Counted from the first letter of the stretch, positions 1 through 11,817 are shown. The stretch is 64,000 bases of DNA from Lichina pygmaea (GCA_963422465.1 OY730169.1:3658001-3722000); one strand, 5' to 3'. Numbers and translations: made by a program. Notes: generated by a model not told the origin, from the letters alone.

Positions 1-215
1 ACCTCTCATCTCACCTCTCGTCGTACCCCTTGTCTCACCCACTCATCGCATGTCGCATGCCCCGCAAGATCGGATGGACTCCCCTTAGCCTCTCCAGACA
101 CCAGCTGCATGGGAAACACATCGGTCCCACAGAACAGAGATCGCTGGTGACGGTGATGATGACGACTCGGAGCTGTTCCACACGTGCTCGATCGACGTGC
201 CGGTCGACGTGCCGG

Positions 216-2375
216 TCACATGACCAGGCAACCGCCGCTGCGAGCCCGTCGGCGTCGCCCGATGCCGCCCGTGCCGGCGCCGCCTTCCTCCTCGTCGGCG
301 TGTAGCATGGCGGCCTCGCGCGCCCGTCGTCGGCGTCGACGACCGCCGGCCCCCGGCGCCCCGGCCTCCTCGTTGCTCATCATGTACTCGGCCCACTTGC
401 GTTCGAGCCGGGTGGCGGCCGCCGGCTCTCCGCCGAGGACGCGCTTGAGGTGCTCGTCCACGGTCATCTGCCAGCCGTAGAAGCACTTGAGCTGGATGAC
501 CTCGGTCGGGAAGGACGACGACGGGACGGGCAGGGACGGCGGCCGTCGCGCCTCGGCGTTCCGCGAGAGCACCTCGCGGACGCCCGTCCACGTCACGTTC
601 TGGCAGTCGTACACGACGAGGCGCAGGCCGACGCGCGGCAGCGGTCCGCCGCGCGGCGCCCGCCGCGACCGCTCGCGCACCGTGGCGGCGGCCTCGGCCA
701 GCACGAGGTCGCTGACGCGCGTGTTGTCGACGTCGACGCTCCGCAGCCGACGGCACGCCCTCAGGACCGGGAGCATGCCCGTGTCGCCGACGCGTTCGCA
801 GTAGCTGACCGAGACGTGCTCGAGCCCGGCGCGACAGGGCGACTCGGCGAGCCTCTGCATCGTCGCGTTCGTCACGTTGCCGAGCTCCTCGAGGTCGAGG
901 TGGGTCAGGCGCGGCACGGTCGGCAGCAGCTCGAGCAGCGACGCGTCCGTGACGGCGGCGCAGCCGCCGAGCTGGAGGCCCTCGAGGTGCGGCACGTTGT
1001 GGGCGAGCCTGCGGAGGGCGGCGTCGGTGACGGCGTGGCAGCGGCCGAGGTCGAGGTGGCGGAGCCGGCGCGCCGGCACGACGGCGCGGTTCAGCAGCGG
1101 GCACACCTCGGGCTCGACGCCCTCGAGCAGGACCCGCAGCGCGTCGTCCGTCAGGGACGAGCAGCCGTTCGCGATCAGACGCCGCAGCGCGTTCGTCTCG
1201 AACAGGCGCAGCATGAGCCCCTCGCCGTCGTCGTCGTCGTCGAAGCCGCGGATCTCGCTGACGCGGAGGTCCTCGAGCTCGGGACAACCGTCGACGACCC
1301 TGCGCAGGCCGCGCGCGTCCATGTTCGAGCACCACGAGACGTTGAGGAAGCGCAGCGACGGGCAGTGCTGGCCGAGCGCGGCGCCGGTGCCGTTGCAGAC
1401 GGCCGAGAGGCCGGTGAGATCGAGGTGCACGAGGCGCGCGTTCTGCCTGACGAGCCGGTGCAGCGAGCCCCGTCCGACGAGGCAGCCCTCGAGCGAGACG
1501 CGCTCGAGGTTGCGGCACGGCTCGACCAGGCGCTCGGCCTTGACGGCGCTCTGCAGCTGAAGGCAGCCGCGCAGGTTCAGGTCGCGGACGAAGGGGCCGG
1601 CCGAGGCGACGATCTTGGCCAGCGAGTCGGCCGAGATGTCGCGGTAGAAGGTCGAGGCGTCCAGGGTCCGCCAGAGCTGGCCGTCGAAGCAGAGCCGGTG
1701 CCAGGCGCGGCAGACGGCCGAGCACCGTACGAGCTCGCGCGGCTCGAGGTGGCGGAAGACCTCGGTCTTGATCTCGTCGGGCAAGGGGGTCCAGCGATCG
1801 AGGCGGGGCCGCGTCGGGGCGCCCGTCGTCGCAGACCGCGGCCGCAGCGTCGCGTCCGACGAGCGCTCGACGCCTTCGACGACGACGGCCTCGACGGTCG
1901 CGCCGGGGGGGACGCCGCGCGAGTTGGATCGCAGCCGGGCCGGAACAGGGCAGGTGGTCGGAGCAGGGGTCGAGCCCGGGACCTGGTCCGTCTCGACGAG
2001 GCGGATGCAGGAACGGCCCGCGGACGCATCGGCGACGGGTGCATCCGGACCGGCCACGCTGACGCACGACGCCGGCGCGGCCGACCGCACGCCAGAAGAT
2101 GGCGTCGAAGAGGCGTCGGCGCCGTAGGGATGGCCCGTCGTCGGCGCCGACGACAGGGACACGCACGAGATGGAGCCCGTCCCGCCGCCTCGATAGCCGG
2201 ACGACGCACCTCTGCCGAGCCTGGCCAGCGACGGGGACGACGAGATGCGCTGCAGCGACTGGAGGATCCTCTTCCGGCCCTTGGGCCGCGGCAGCGGCCG
2301 GTCTGGCCGGGCACGATGCCCGTCATGCGGCGGCACGGCCGCCTCGGACACCCCGACGATGCGATCTGGGATCAT
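216..2375 (-). CDS. F-box and leucine-rich-repeat protein with C-terminal CaaX box
   Basis: Single open exon of 719 codons starting at an ATG. A disordered Ser/Pro-rich N-terminus holds a basic motif (KRILQSLQRISSSPSLARL, about residues 35-53). An F-box follows at about 195-240 (WTPLPDEIKTEVFRHLEP). About ten LRRs of the Amn1/Grr1 kind run to about 600, with repeats such as LRHLDLGRCHAVTDAALRRL. The tail is basic and ends in Cys-Leu-Val-Met before a TGA, which reads as a CaaX prenylation box; Met at the last position favours farnesyl. F-box proteins link substrates to SCF ubiquitin ligases through Skp1. A prenylated form would act at membranes, as is known for animal FBXL2 and FBXL20. The substrate is unknown. 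It is divergent from the PXA gene. Confidence 0.9.
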   Translation of the reverse strand: MIPDRIVGVSEAAVPPHDGHRARPDRPLPRPKGRKRILQSLQRISSSPSLARLGRGASSGYRGGGTGSISCVSLSSAPTTGHPYGADASSTPSSGVRSAAPASCVSVAGPDAPVADASAGRSCIRLVETDQVPGSTPAPTTCPVPARLRSNSRGVPPGATVEAVVVEGVERSSDATLRPRSATTGAPTRPRLDRWTPLPDEIKTEVFRHLEPRELVRCSAVCRAWHRLCFDGQLWRTLDASTFYRDISADSLAKIVASAGPFVRDLNLRGCLQLQSAVKAERLVEPCRNLERVSLEGCLVGRGSLHRLVRQNARLVHLDLTGLSAVCNGTGAALGQHCPSLRFLNVSWCSNMDARGLRRVVDGCPELEDLRVSEIRGFDDDDDGEGLMLRLFETNALRRLIANGCSSLTDDALRVLLEGVEPEVCPLLNRAVVPARRLRHLDLGRCHAVTDAALRRLAHNVPHLEGLQLGGCAAVTDASLLELLPTVPRLTHLDLEELGNVTNATMQRLAESPCRAGLEHVSVSYCERVGDTGMLPVLRACRRLRSVDVDNTRVSDLVLAEAAATVRERSRRAPRGGPLPRVGLRLVVYDCQNVTWTGVREVLSRNAEARRPPSLPVPSSSFPTEVIQLKCFYGWQMTVDEHLKRVLGGEPAAATRLERKWAEYMMSNEEAGAPGAGGRRRRRRAREAAMLHADEEEGGAGTGGIGRRRRARSGGCLVM

Positions 2376-3665
2376 GTTGAGATTCAGGGATCGGAGCCGG
2401 CGCGAGCTGTGCTTTCGTTACCACCTCAGCGGCCATGCCACCGCGCAGACGGTGGGGCCCGAGGGGCTCACCGGAATGTACTGAGCGACGGTCCCCCGAG
2501 ACCGAGTCCCGGCCAACGCTCTTCGCTTGCGTCCCCTCCCACCCCTCCTTTCTATCCCTCGAGCAGCTCCGCGCCTCGACGATCGACGGTCCCTGACCTC
2601 GTCGCCGCGAGCTGCTCAACCTCGGTCGTACTGTGCTCTGCGATGGACCCGACCTGGTAACGAACGATCGTGTACGCTCCTGCGCCGGTAGCTCATCCGT
2701 CTCTCGGGAGGAGGCCAAGGAGGTCGTTCCTGCAGCCACCGACAGACTTGAAGCCGCTTGTCTCGTTAGCAACCCTTGCCGCAGACGAAACAGCAGTGGC
2801 AGTACCGTACCGTAGCGGATGAGCGATTATGGGGGCGAGAACGTGTTGCCCTGGCCGAGCTGGGTAACCGACAGCCTGTGCCTTGTGACAGGTCGGAGCG
2901 ACGAAGGGACGTCGGTCCGAGAAACGATCGTCGACCCCCGCCGTCTTCAACGAGCGAAGGCGAGGGAGGTTGTCGCCGTCGTCGTTCGTTTTTCTGCTCG
3001 CCGGGAGCGGTGGACGGTCAAGAGACGTTGCGAAACGTGGGCGTTCCTGCTGACCTGCCTGGGCCGATCGTGCCCGGATGCCATTGGGGATTCTTACTGT
3101 AACTGACCCCCATCAACGCTCCGGGAGCATCAGCGGTACCTTCCCCGCCATCTCGGCGCTGCCGGTAACTCGCACCCCACGGGTTATCGGTCTTATCGAT
3201 TACAGGTACAGTACACACGTACATCCAGCCGAATCACGAGACCGCCCTTTTCTCCGCAGGCGTTGCCTGAACAGGCCTAGTGACAGGCTCACGTGATCGA
3301 TCACATGAAGCGGCTCGCCTTCTCTGCTTACGCCAGCTCCGGAGAGGTACATATGTACCTCTGTACGAGTAGATGCGGCTGACTTGAGCGCTGCTATCAC
3401 GCCCAAACTGCAGGACAGAGAGGCGGTGGCCGACGGGCTTAAGAGTTCAGGCCACCGCTCGTCGAGCCGGATCAAAAGTTCTGGGAACTCGTTTCGATCT
3501 TGTTGGAGGCGGCTCGGCGTTTCGGACAGGTCGAGCCGCGACACGTGAAAGAGCGCTGTCGAGGCGAACGGAATGCCGTAGCTGACTCAGCCCGGCTTCT
3601 GGAACAACGATTCGTCCGGGGGTCTCAAGCTTACAGATGTTGCCGCGGGGGAGATCGTACTCGTC
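2376..3665. other. Spacer between two divergent genes
   Basis: About 1.3 kb between the start codons of the F-box/LRR gene and the PXA gene, so it must hold both promoters. I see no convincing coding sequence. GTAC-rich palindromic words occur at about 3195-3225 and 3350-3375. Confidence 0.6.
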
Positions 3666-6600
3666 ATGGCAAGCGATCCGAATCGTCGACCGACGGCTTC
3701 GCACGACAAGTCTCCCGGTGGATCGGTCGACGCCGTCGACACGCCGGATGCAAGCTACCATCCCCGAGCGGCCTCTGCTCGCGGCGCCGAGCGACGCACG
3801 CGTACGCAACGACGAGATGCGCCCTCCCGCGACACGGCCTCGGACGAGGCGACCGCGGCCTTTGTCCGGCGAGTCCTCTGCGGGCGTCGCGGCGGCTCGA
3901 AGGAGCGCGTCCACGCGCGCCCGATCGAGGAGCTCCTCCCGCCCCTGACCAGCTCGAACGAGGTCGACCTCGAGCTCTACGCCGTCGTCGCCGTCGTGGT
4001 CCGCGAGTTCGTCGACCCCTGGTACGCCGACTTCACGTCCGACCGAGCCTTCGTCGACGAGGTGGTCGGCATCGTCGCGCACTGCACGCGCGCGCTCGAG
4101 CAGAGGATGCGCGAGGTCGACGTCGAGGCCCTACTGCTGGACGAGATGCCGGCCTTGGTCGACGCTCACGTGTCGGGTTCGTGCGGGGACGGTGGCCTGC
4201 GCTGGACGGTGCTGACGGACCGACAGCCTGTCGGGTGGCGCGCGAGCCGCTCCGACCGCCGCCGTTGGCTCCCGATCCTCGACGTGTCTACCACGGCCTG
4301 CTTCCTCACCCGGCGCTGTCGCCGGTGCCGGACCCGGAGAGGCCCGCGACGATCAAGGAGCAGCAGGAGAACGAGAGCGCGTACCGGCAGCTTCTCGTGC
4401 AGGGAGCGCTGGCCCTCCTTCTGCCGACGGAGGACTTTGAGAACGCCTGCGTCCGGACGCTCGTGGCCGAGGTTCTGGGGGAGATGATCGTCGGCAACGC
4501 CGTCGGCGGCAAGCTGTGCGAGGGACGCTTCTGGATGGAGGTCGTCGTCAAGCTCGTGGACCTCGTGCGAGACGATGCGACGGGTCCCGGTCGAGGCGCT
4601 CGAGCCTCGTCGTCGACGACGTCGGACCGAGGAGGCACGGCTGGCTCGGACGAGGTGCGACGATCTCGGAGCCGGCCCGGCTGGAACGGCGCCGGCGTCC
4701 GGCTCGTCTTCTGGCAGCTGCTGCAGCACCTCTACTCCTTCTTCCTGGTCCTCCGCTTCGTCGCGATCGCGCTGTCGAGCTGTTCTTCTCTACCGCCGCG
4801 CACGCCCGAGGAGACGTCCGCCTCGAGCACGTCCGGCCCGCAGGCGCCGTCCGCACGTGAGTTTCCCGCGACGTCGTGTCCCCCGCCGGCCTCGACACGC
4901 GCCGCATCTCAGGATCGCCCGCGGCCGTCGAGACACCGCGGCTCCCGCCGGCGAGGGCGACCCGGAGCGCGCCCGATCCTGCGGATGCGCATCTGGTCGT
5001 GCTTGTCGAACGTCGCGCACCTCACGCGCCGCATGCCCTGGCTCGAGGGCGCGCTGAAGCTGGTGCGGCATGGCTTGGTGTACGGACCTGGGGGCGTGGC
5101 CGACACGGACGGCATTGTTGACAGGTACGATGCTCTCTCCTATCCCTCTCCCACCGTGGCTCCTCCCACCGTCGTTTCGTCCCCCTTGTCCCTCCCCATG
5201 TCCCCCCCCCTCCAGCTCTCCTTGAACTCTCGAGCGGACGGAGGCAAGATCCAAAGGAGATCTTGAACTTTCTTCTCTCCTTACCGGGCCAGGGCCGGCG
5301 CTTCAGCCTGGACGACGTCGGGCGGGAGCGCCGGCGCCTAAGGGAAGCCAATTTCGCTGGGGTGCGACGACCGGACTGCGACCGCTGCTTCCAGCCACCC
5401 GCCCCGCTCCGCTCAGCTGCGGCAAGCTGCTCCCAGGCGTCAGCGCCGACCTGGCCCCATTCCTGACGTTATCTTCCCGCCCGTCGCAAGTCGGTCAGGC
5501 CCCCACCGCAACTCGACGACGCCACGGACTGGACGATCCGCTCAATGGCACCGCACGGACGAGTCGCAACTGCCGCACGTCCACAGGTCCATTGCCGTGG
5601 TGCCTTCCCCCCCCTTCCCCTGTCCGGCTGATGTCGGCGGCGTCCTCTCTGGACCTCCCGGCGTGGTCTGAGCACGATTGTTTGCGAGCACGTCAGGCCG
5701 TCCTGTGGCGATGGATGCCTGTCGACCTGCTGTGTGGCCCGAGCGGGAGACGGGACGCCGGGGGGGAGCCGCATACGATTCCAATCACTTGACCGGTTTG
5801 ATCGACCAATAACCTCCCGAGGTCGCATGTCCTTCCATGGTTCGGTTCGCTCGTTGTCGTCGGTGCGCCTTCGTTTTCCGTTCGGACCGCGCGAGGCTTT
5901 CTTTTTTGACGACACCCGACTCGGTCTGTCTCTGGCCGCCGCTCCTACAGGATCGTCGCCTGGCGCTTCGGCGTCCTTGGGATATTGGCCGTCAGCACGC
6001 GACATCGTCCGCTAGACCCGCTCGGGGAGACGAGTTGCCTCGGTGCGACTTGAAACCCGCAATGGCCAGGCCCGATATCCTCTCGCCAATGGCGGATCGT
6101 CCAGCCGAGCGTCCAAGCCGGCTGATCGCGCTAAACCGTTCCGACCGCTCGACCTCGGGGTACTTGGGCTCGAGTCACTCCGGGGGTCGAACACTTGTTT
6201 CCGGATCTTTTTTTCTTTGTTTGCTTTTTGGCGGTTGGCGTCTGCAGGTGTCGCATCTTCTCGTGGTCGTTTGCAACGGCGATGCAGCCGTGATTGACGC
6301 CGGCGCGCACGGTCGCAGCCCGCAGGTGGCATCCGACTTTGCCCTGGATATTCTGTCCTTCTCTACGCTACCGCACCAACGAACCGCGCGCCCTACATCT
6401 TTCGTTTCGATGCACATTGTCCTGATCGCGTTTCGACGACGACCACCACGACAGATGGGGGGGGGGGGGGGGGGGGGACATCTACGCAGATTCGTTGACC
6501 CAGCTGACGTACCCGCCCCGGCGCGGTCTCCTGTAGGATCCTCTCGCACCACGTCGGCCTGCACATCAGGACGTCGCGGCACGTGCCGAGGATGATCCGT

Positions 6601-7254
6601 CTTCTGCGCACGGCACTGTTTCCAGGGCATTTCCTCCGCGGCGCTCGACCGGCGTCACCGTCGTCGTCGTTTTTGTCATCGTCGTCGTCGATTCTGGCAC
6701 CGTCGACCACCGCGCCAGCGGTCAAAGCAGGACAAACCCTACAAAGAAGCCGCTCACGGACCACGGAATACGGCGGTCGGGACGACGACGACGACGACGA
6801 CGACGACGCAGCAGCTTCCCTAAAGGCATACTCGGCGCTCAAACGCAGATGCGCGGCCAAGATCACGTCTCTCGTGCCCGGCGTCGTCAGGAGAGTCTAT
6901 CTGAGCCGGTCCCGGGATGCGACCGAAGACGATGCCGATCGTCCCACGGACGACCACGCCGCTAATACCGATCTCGATCGTAACAGTGCCCATGACCACA
7001 GTGCCCAAGACAAGGACGACACCGCCCGTGACCATGCCCATGATGCCCACGACGATGATGGACAAGATGACGCGAACCCCCTCATCTTCCGAGCACTGTC
7101 GTACCTCGACGACGCCTACGTCAACAAACATCTCTGCTACGCCGTTGTCGAGCTGCTCGTCGTGCGTCTCCTGCCGGAACTAGCGGAGCAGCGCAGTCTC
7201 GAGCACTTGGTGAGGGCGAGGGTCGGTGTCTCGTCCGTGTCGTCTTGGACGTGA
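3666..7254 (+). CDS. PXA-domain protein (sorting-nexin-associated type)
   Basis: Exons 3666-4176, 4227-5124 and 6537-7254 give 708 residues with phases that close. The first part reads RPIEELLPPLTSSNEVDLEL and later ALEQRMREVDVEALLLDEMP. The second continues YHGLLPHPALSPVPDPE and NESAYRQLLVQGALALLLP. The third gives ILSHHVGLHIRTSRHVPRM, LLRTALFPG and AYVNKHLCYAVVELLVVRLL. This order matches the fungal PXA family, whose members bind or shape endosomal membranes together with PX proteins. The exon 2-3 join restores a conserved block across a 1,412-bp intron. A GTGAGT at 4857 could be another donor, but the frame stays open without using it. A GTGAGG near 7210 could move the C-terminus. The acidic run DDDDDDDDD in the last exon is low complexity. 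Partner and cargo cannot be told from sequence. Confidence 0.85.
5125..6536 (+). other. Unusually long intron (1,412 bp) in the PXA gene
   Basis: Donor GTACGA and acceptor CTGTAG, with CAGCTGACG about 30 bp before the acceptor as a branch site. Joining 5124 to 6537 gives GIVDR followed by ILSHHVGL, which is contiguous in the family. Other introns in this window are 49-243 bp. Inside are a CT-rich stretch just after the donor and a 21-G run at 6457-6477. I see no coding signal on either strand. Confidence 0.8.
6457..6477 (+). repeat. Poly(G) run, 21 nt
   Basis: Uninterrupted G21 inside the long PXA intron, 59 bp before its 3' splice site. Confidence 0.95.
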
Positions 7255-7494
7255 GCCTTGGGGTGAAATCTGTTTTGGAGGGGACGGAGGACGGGGAGGG
7301 GGAGGAGGAGGATGCAGGACGATGATTCATGGCTAATCGCACCAGACCAGACTGGACCAAAATCAGAGGATCCATCTACCGATGATTTTCTGTAACTCGA
7401 GAGCTTGGGACGGATACCAAGCATCTTCGGTTGGTAGTCATGTACATACAGACGGCCTTTCTTTACCCTTTGCCTTCTGCAAGGAAAACACAGA

Positions 7495-7530
<36 letters not shown>

Positions 7531-8674
7531 GGGCAGGGCAGAACGGAGGAGGACATTGTCAACAGGACAGAAAGAAGGAGAGAACAGACCAAAAGAAGAA
7601 AAGATGAACGTGAAAAAAGCCATGGGGGTTGCCCCCCCCGCTCTTCACAGATGTATTGTATGTTTGTCAGATGTAGAATAGACAGGTGAAGAACTAGGTC
7701 TTGCAGCAGAGGAGAAGAAGGAGAAGAGAAGAAGAAGAAGATGAAGGATGAGGAAGGATGAAAAGATGCAAAGGATCATGCAGAGACAAATCATCTTGAT
7801 GGGTGAAGGAGCTTGATGGATCGATATGTCTGATGCATGAACAGGCTTGAGAAAAAAGTAGTGGACAGCAGTGCCAATGTCAATCAAAATGGCACGACAG
7901 GTGTTGAAGAAGCAAGATACAGATGCGTGTGTGCATGGTCCCCCGGACAGACATGTCTTCTCTGACGGACAGATATTTCTGATGGACACATGTTCGTGAC
8001 AGAGACATGATCCTCCGACAGACATGTTCCGCCGGACGGTATGTAAGGCGTAACGTCAAGGGAAGCGAGTAAGTACCGCACAAGGACAGCGGGGGAGACG
8101 GAGAGGACGGGTACATCGGGGAAAGAAGTGTACGGGTGACGGCTGGGAAGATGAGGGGGGCAGGTAACAGCTGGGGAGAGAGAACAAGCATGGATACATG
8201 ACAGCTGGGAAGATGAAGAGGACAGGTACAGCAGGGGAAGGAAGTGCGGGTGCGGTGGGAAAGAAGAGAAGACGAGAGAGAGGGTCGAGCGGGAAGAGTG
8301 AACGTAGAAAGACGGGGAGAGAAAACAAGACGGAGCAGAGCAGGAAGAGAGGCAAGGAAGACACCGTCGATTGTCGCAGCAAACAGGAAGACATGACTTG
8401 AACATGACGACCCATAGTAAACGCGTGTCTGAGCGCCGGGGGGGTATAGAAAACCACATGATGGAATTCAACGGACGTGATGGGTCAGAAAGCGGGTACC
8501 CCGTACGGGTGTACCCTCGTGCTCAAGACGGATGGACGGTGCTTGAGATGGATCGTGCTCCAGAGGGATGAACAGATGGTGCGAGGTGGTCCTGCGAGCA
8601 GGTCCTTGCAGGACGAGAAGATGACCGATCGTCACCGACACGGGGCTTCCGTACGGGCTTCCGTCACATGCCCG
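7255..8674. other. Spacer between convergent genes with degenerate repeats
   Basis: No gene recognised. A (GA)n run lies at 7499-7526. At about 7935-8035, imperfect copies of a GACAGACATGT-like word recur every 20-25 bp. At about 8110-8250, a word like ACAGCTGGGAAGATGA recurs. These look like decayed minisatellites. Minus-strand open frames here are low-complexity Ser/Leu and are unlikely to be genes. Confidence 0.6.
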
Positions 8675-9243
8675 TCACATGCCCGCCGTCGCGACGGCAT
8701 GCTCCATCCTCGCCGTCGTCGTCGCCGTGGAAGACAGTTCCTCGTGTTCCGGAATCTGATGCAGCCCGCTGGGAAGGGCCAGGCCCAAGCCCGCCTGCGT
8801 CGACGTGGCACCGTCACCGCCACCGCCACCGCCACCGCCACAACCACCCACAAGACCACGACCACGACCGCTACCACCGCCGACAGTTCCCTGCTGCACC
8901 CGAAGCTTCTCCATGAGCTTTCCAATCGTGACGTACTCGTGCGGATCGACAAAGCCCGACGGCTGATGCTGGAAGAAGGTCATGACGAGCTCGAGCGCGC
9001 GACGCGCCTCGTCGGGCGTGGGCGTGGGCGAGACGAGATTGAACGGGCCGCTCCCGCCCTCGCTCGCGTGCCCGGCGTGGGGCAGCACAGGACAGGCGGG
9101 CATGGTCCGAGGACTGCTGCCCGCGTTGCTGGCGTCGAGGCTGGCCTGGCCCTGGCTTCCCAGACGACGATGGCCCGACTGTGGATGGGGCAGAGCCGGC
9201 GGGGGAAGAGAGTGAGAAGGAGATCGAGATTGAGCAAGGGGCT

Positions 9244-9277
<34 letters not shown>

Positions 9278-10772
9278 AGGCATGCCCGAGAGAGGCGAAT
9301 CCGTCTTGGGCGAACCGGTCACCGACGGGTTGGCGAAGCGCGGCGTCAGGTCGTCCGAGGACGGCGCCACGGCGTCGGAGCTCGACGGGTCCAGACCGGC
9401 GAGGTTCGGAAAGGTCCGACTCCGCTGGCGGCCGTAGCTCGCGCCGGCGCAGTCCGTCGCCATCCGCGGCTGCTGCTGCTGCTGCTGCTGCTGCTGCATC
9501 GCGAAGAACTGGCCCGACCCGGCGGCCGTGGCGCCGTCGGGCGGGAAGAACGGCGACGTCGGGCTCGTGGGACCGGCCGAGAAGGACGACGGCGCCGTGT
9601 CGGTGAAGATGCTCGACAGCGATGTCGTGCTCTGCGAGTTGTAAAGCCGGTACCCGCCCGCCACGTCCACGAAGCCGTCCGGGCTCTCGGTCTTCAGGTT
9701 CTCGTGGCTACGCGTCGACGACAGCGGCGACGGCGACGGCACGGCCTTGGGCGATATCGGCGAGACGCCGTTGGGCGTGTGGACGACGGGCGAGCCCTCG
9801 GACCTGCGTCGCGGCCCGAGCTCCGCGGCGTCGGCCGGGTACTTCAGGGGCTTGGCCCCGGCCAGGTGGTTCTTCTGCTTGAACCTCTCGAGCCAGCTCC
9901 GGCTGTGGATCTTGGCGTGGCTCTCCGAGTTGCCGACGGTGTTGGCGAAGAAGATGGCCTTCTCCTTGATCATGCCGTCGGTGACGTGCGCGCCCGAGCG
10001 CTGCGAGTTGCGGGCCCAGTTCGACAGGGCTCGCTCGATGTCGGGAAAGCGGCCCTTGGACCTTTTGATGGGCGATCGGCTGCCGTCGTCGGGATTCAGA
10101 TACTTGTCCTTGTTCCGAAGGACCTTGGACACGGTGCTGCAGGCCTCGGTCAGCTCGTCCACCCGGTCTCATCGACGGACCCGGAGGAATGAGGAGAGGT
10201 CAGTCGTCGCTGCCCCTCTCGGCTCGGTACCTTCTCTCGACCCCGAACATGGCTGTATCGAGACGAGATGTCAGCCACGACGTCCGCCCCGTCGGCACCG
10301 CTCGCGAGCGCCGAAACGTCCTAGAGGACCCCGCAGGAACGAGCACTGACCTCCGATCTCGGTCTGCTTGATCGAGGGGTTGTCCTCGTGATACTGACAC
10401 ATGCGCCGTCGATCGGCATCGGTCAGGGTCCGCCGCGGCGTCGACGTCGACGTCGAGTGGGTCGAGTGGCTCGACCGGGTCGAGTGGCTCGACTGCGTCG
10501 AATGGCTCGACGCGGCCGAGATCGGGGTGGAGACGGGCACGCTCGGCGGCGCCGGCGACGCGAAGCTGCCGTGGCCGGTCAGCGTGCTCGGCCACGGAGG
10601 CACGACCAGCGGCCGTAGCGCCTGCAGCGGCTGCAGCGCCGGAGGTGGCGGATCCATGTGGTGCAGCGTCGGCGGCGCCGTCGGCAGATGCTCGGACGAC
10701 GCCGGGTAGTTGAAGCCGGCGTACTCCTGGTGGGGCGACGATGCGCCGTAGCCTTGGTGATTATGATGATGC

Positions 10773-10807
<35 letters not shown>

Positions 10808-10891
10808 ATGGTGATGATGGAGCTGGTCCGACCATGGGGCGTCGTCGTAGCCACGCCTGGCACCGTGGCCGTCGCCGGACCCCAGGTCCAT
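8675..10891 (-). CDS. CENP-B-type helix-turn-helix protein
   Basis: Exons in transcript order are 10891-10351, 10252-10231 and 10136-8675, giving 674 residues. The 22-nt middle exon supplies AMFGVER and completes a psq-type HTH: KQTEIGAMFGVERSTVSKVL. A CENP-B/Tc5-type second HTH follows at about 215-285 (RFPDIERALSNWARNSQRS, then SWLERFKQKNHL). The rest is low complexity: His8/Gln8 near residue 25, Gln9 and Pro12 tracts, and a short conserved helix (EARRALELVMTFFQHQP) near residue 560. The family descends from pogo/Tc5-like transposase DNA-binding domains. No DDE catalytic domain is present, so this is a host DNA-binding protein, probably nuclear. Targets are unknown. Confidence 0.88.
10231..10252 (-). 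other. 22-nt microexon of the CENP-B-type gene
   Basis: Flanked on the coding strand by an acceptor (ATACAG) and a donor (GTACCG). Introns of 98 and 94 bp lie on either side. Only its inclusion gives a continuous, family-like first HTH; skipping it would shift the frame. Confidence 0.85.
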
Positions 10892-11797
10892 CGTGACGTC
10901 GGAAGCGTCACGTCGCGTTGACTACGTCGAGGTGCCGTCCCTGGCCTTCCTTCTGCGTCGCATCGGGCGGCGAGGGTCGTGGCTCGCCCGCCGTCGCTCC
11001 TCCGGACGCAAGACCTCCTATCCGAGGGCGACGCCGCAGGACCGGCAAGGAGGCGCACCGTCGAGCGGTCGATCGCTACCCACGACAGGTCCTCGGACAG
11101 GGTCCCACGGGAGGGGCACCGGTGGCCGACCGCAGCTCGCGATGCGCGTCGCCCGCGGCGCGCGACCGTACCTGGCTAGTCCGTCCTCAACGGCGGCGGA
11201 CGGCGATCGCATGCATGGATATATCCGGTCGTCGGGCCTCGTCGACCGCCGGCCGACGTGCAGTCGCCGACGCCCACGGACGCTGCAGGATCCAGGGACC
11301 TGGGACCAGGGGGGGGGGTCGAGGACGGTGCAAGCGCGCAGAGAGGTCCAACCTCGTCGGATCCGAGGTCCCTTCCCAACCCAGGCGCGGGCTTCGGCGG
11401 TGGTCCTGTGGCGATCGCAGCGGCGGTGCTGGCAGCAGCAGCAGCAGCAGCGACGCAGCCGGCGGCGGTGGTGCTACTAGTAGTACCCTAGCCGCAGCCG
11501 TCGTGTCAAGGCGCCGGAGGTGCGAAAAGTGCCCGACGCACGGCAACGCGCACGCTTATGCTCTCCGGGATTGATCCGGAAGGACGATCAGAAGCTTGCG
11601 CATCCGGTGTCACAGCGCGACGGCGCCGGGGGAGGGGAGGGAGGGCCCCCCCCTCCCCTCCTCTCGTGCATCTCCCCTTCCCTGGAAAAGTACCTGCGGC
11701 GCGGTACCGGGCGGTACCGGGCGGTACGTACGTGCGAGTACGTATGTACCTGTAGTCGAGCCAGCAACGGCCGACGGTCCCGGGAAGACTTTACCCT

Positions 11798-11817
11798 CCC
11801 CCCCCCCCCCCCCCCCC
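11798..11817 (+). repeat. Poly(C) run, 20 nt
   Basis: Uninterrupted C20 in intergenic DNA. Confidence 0.95.

Noticed and set aside
450-2660. 736-codon open frame on the + strand
   Set aside because: It is the antisense shadow of the F-box/LRR gene in stop-poor GC-rich DNA; composition is Arg/Ala/Val-rich with no domain.
5837-6595. Nested gene inside the long PXA intron
   Set aside because: The frame has no conserved motif, runs through the poly(G) tract and overlaps the splice acceptor and next exon.
8477-10192. 571-codon open frame on the + strand
   Set aside because: Antisense of the CENP-B-type gene; poly-Arg stretches mirror its Pro and Gln repeats.
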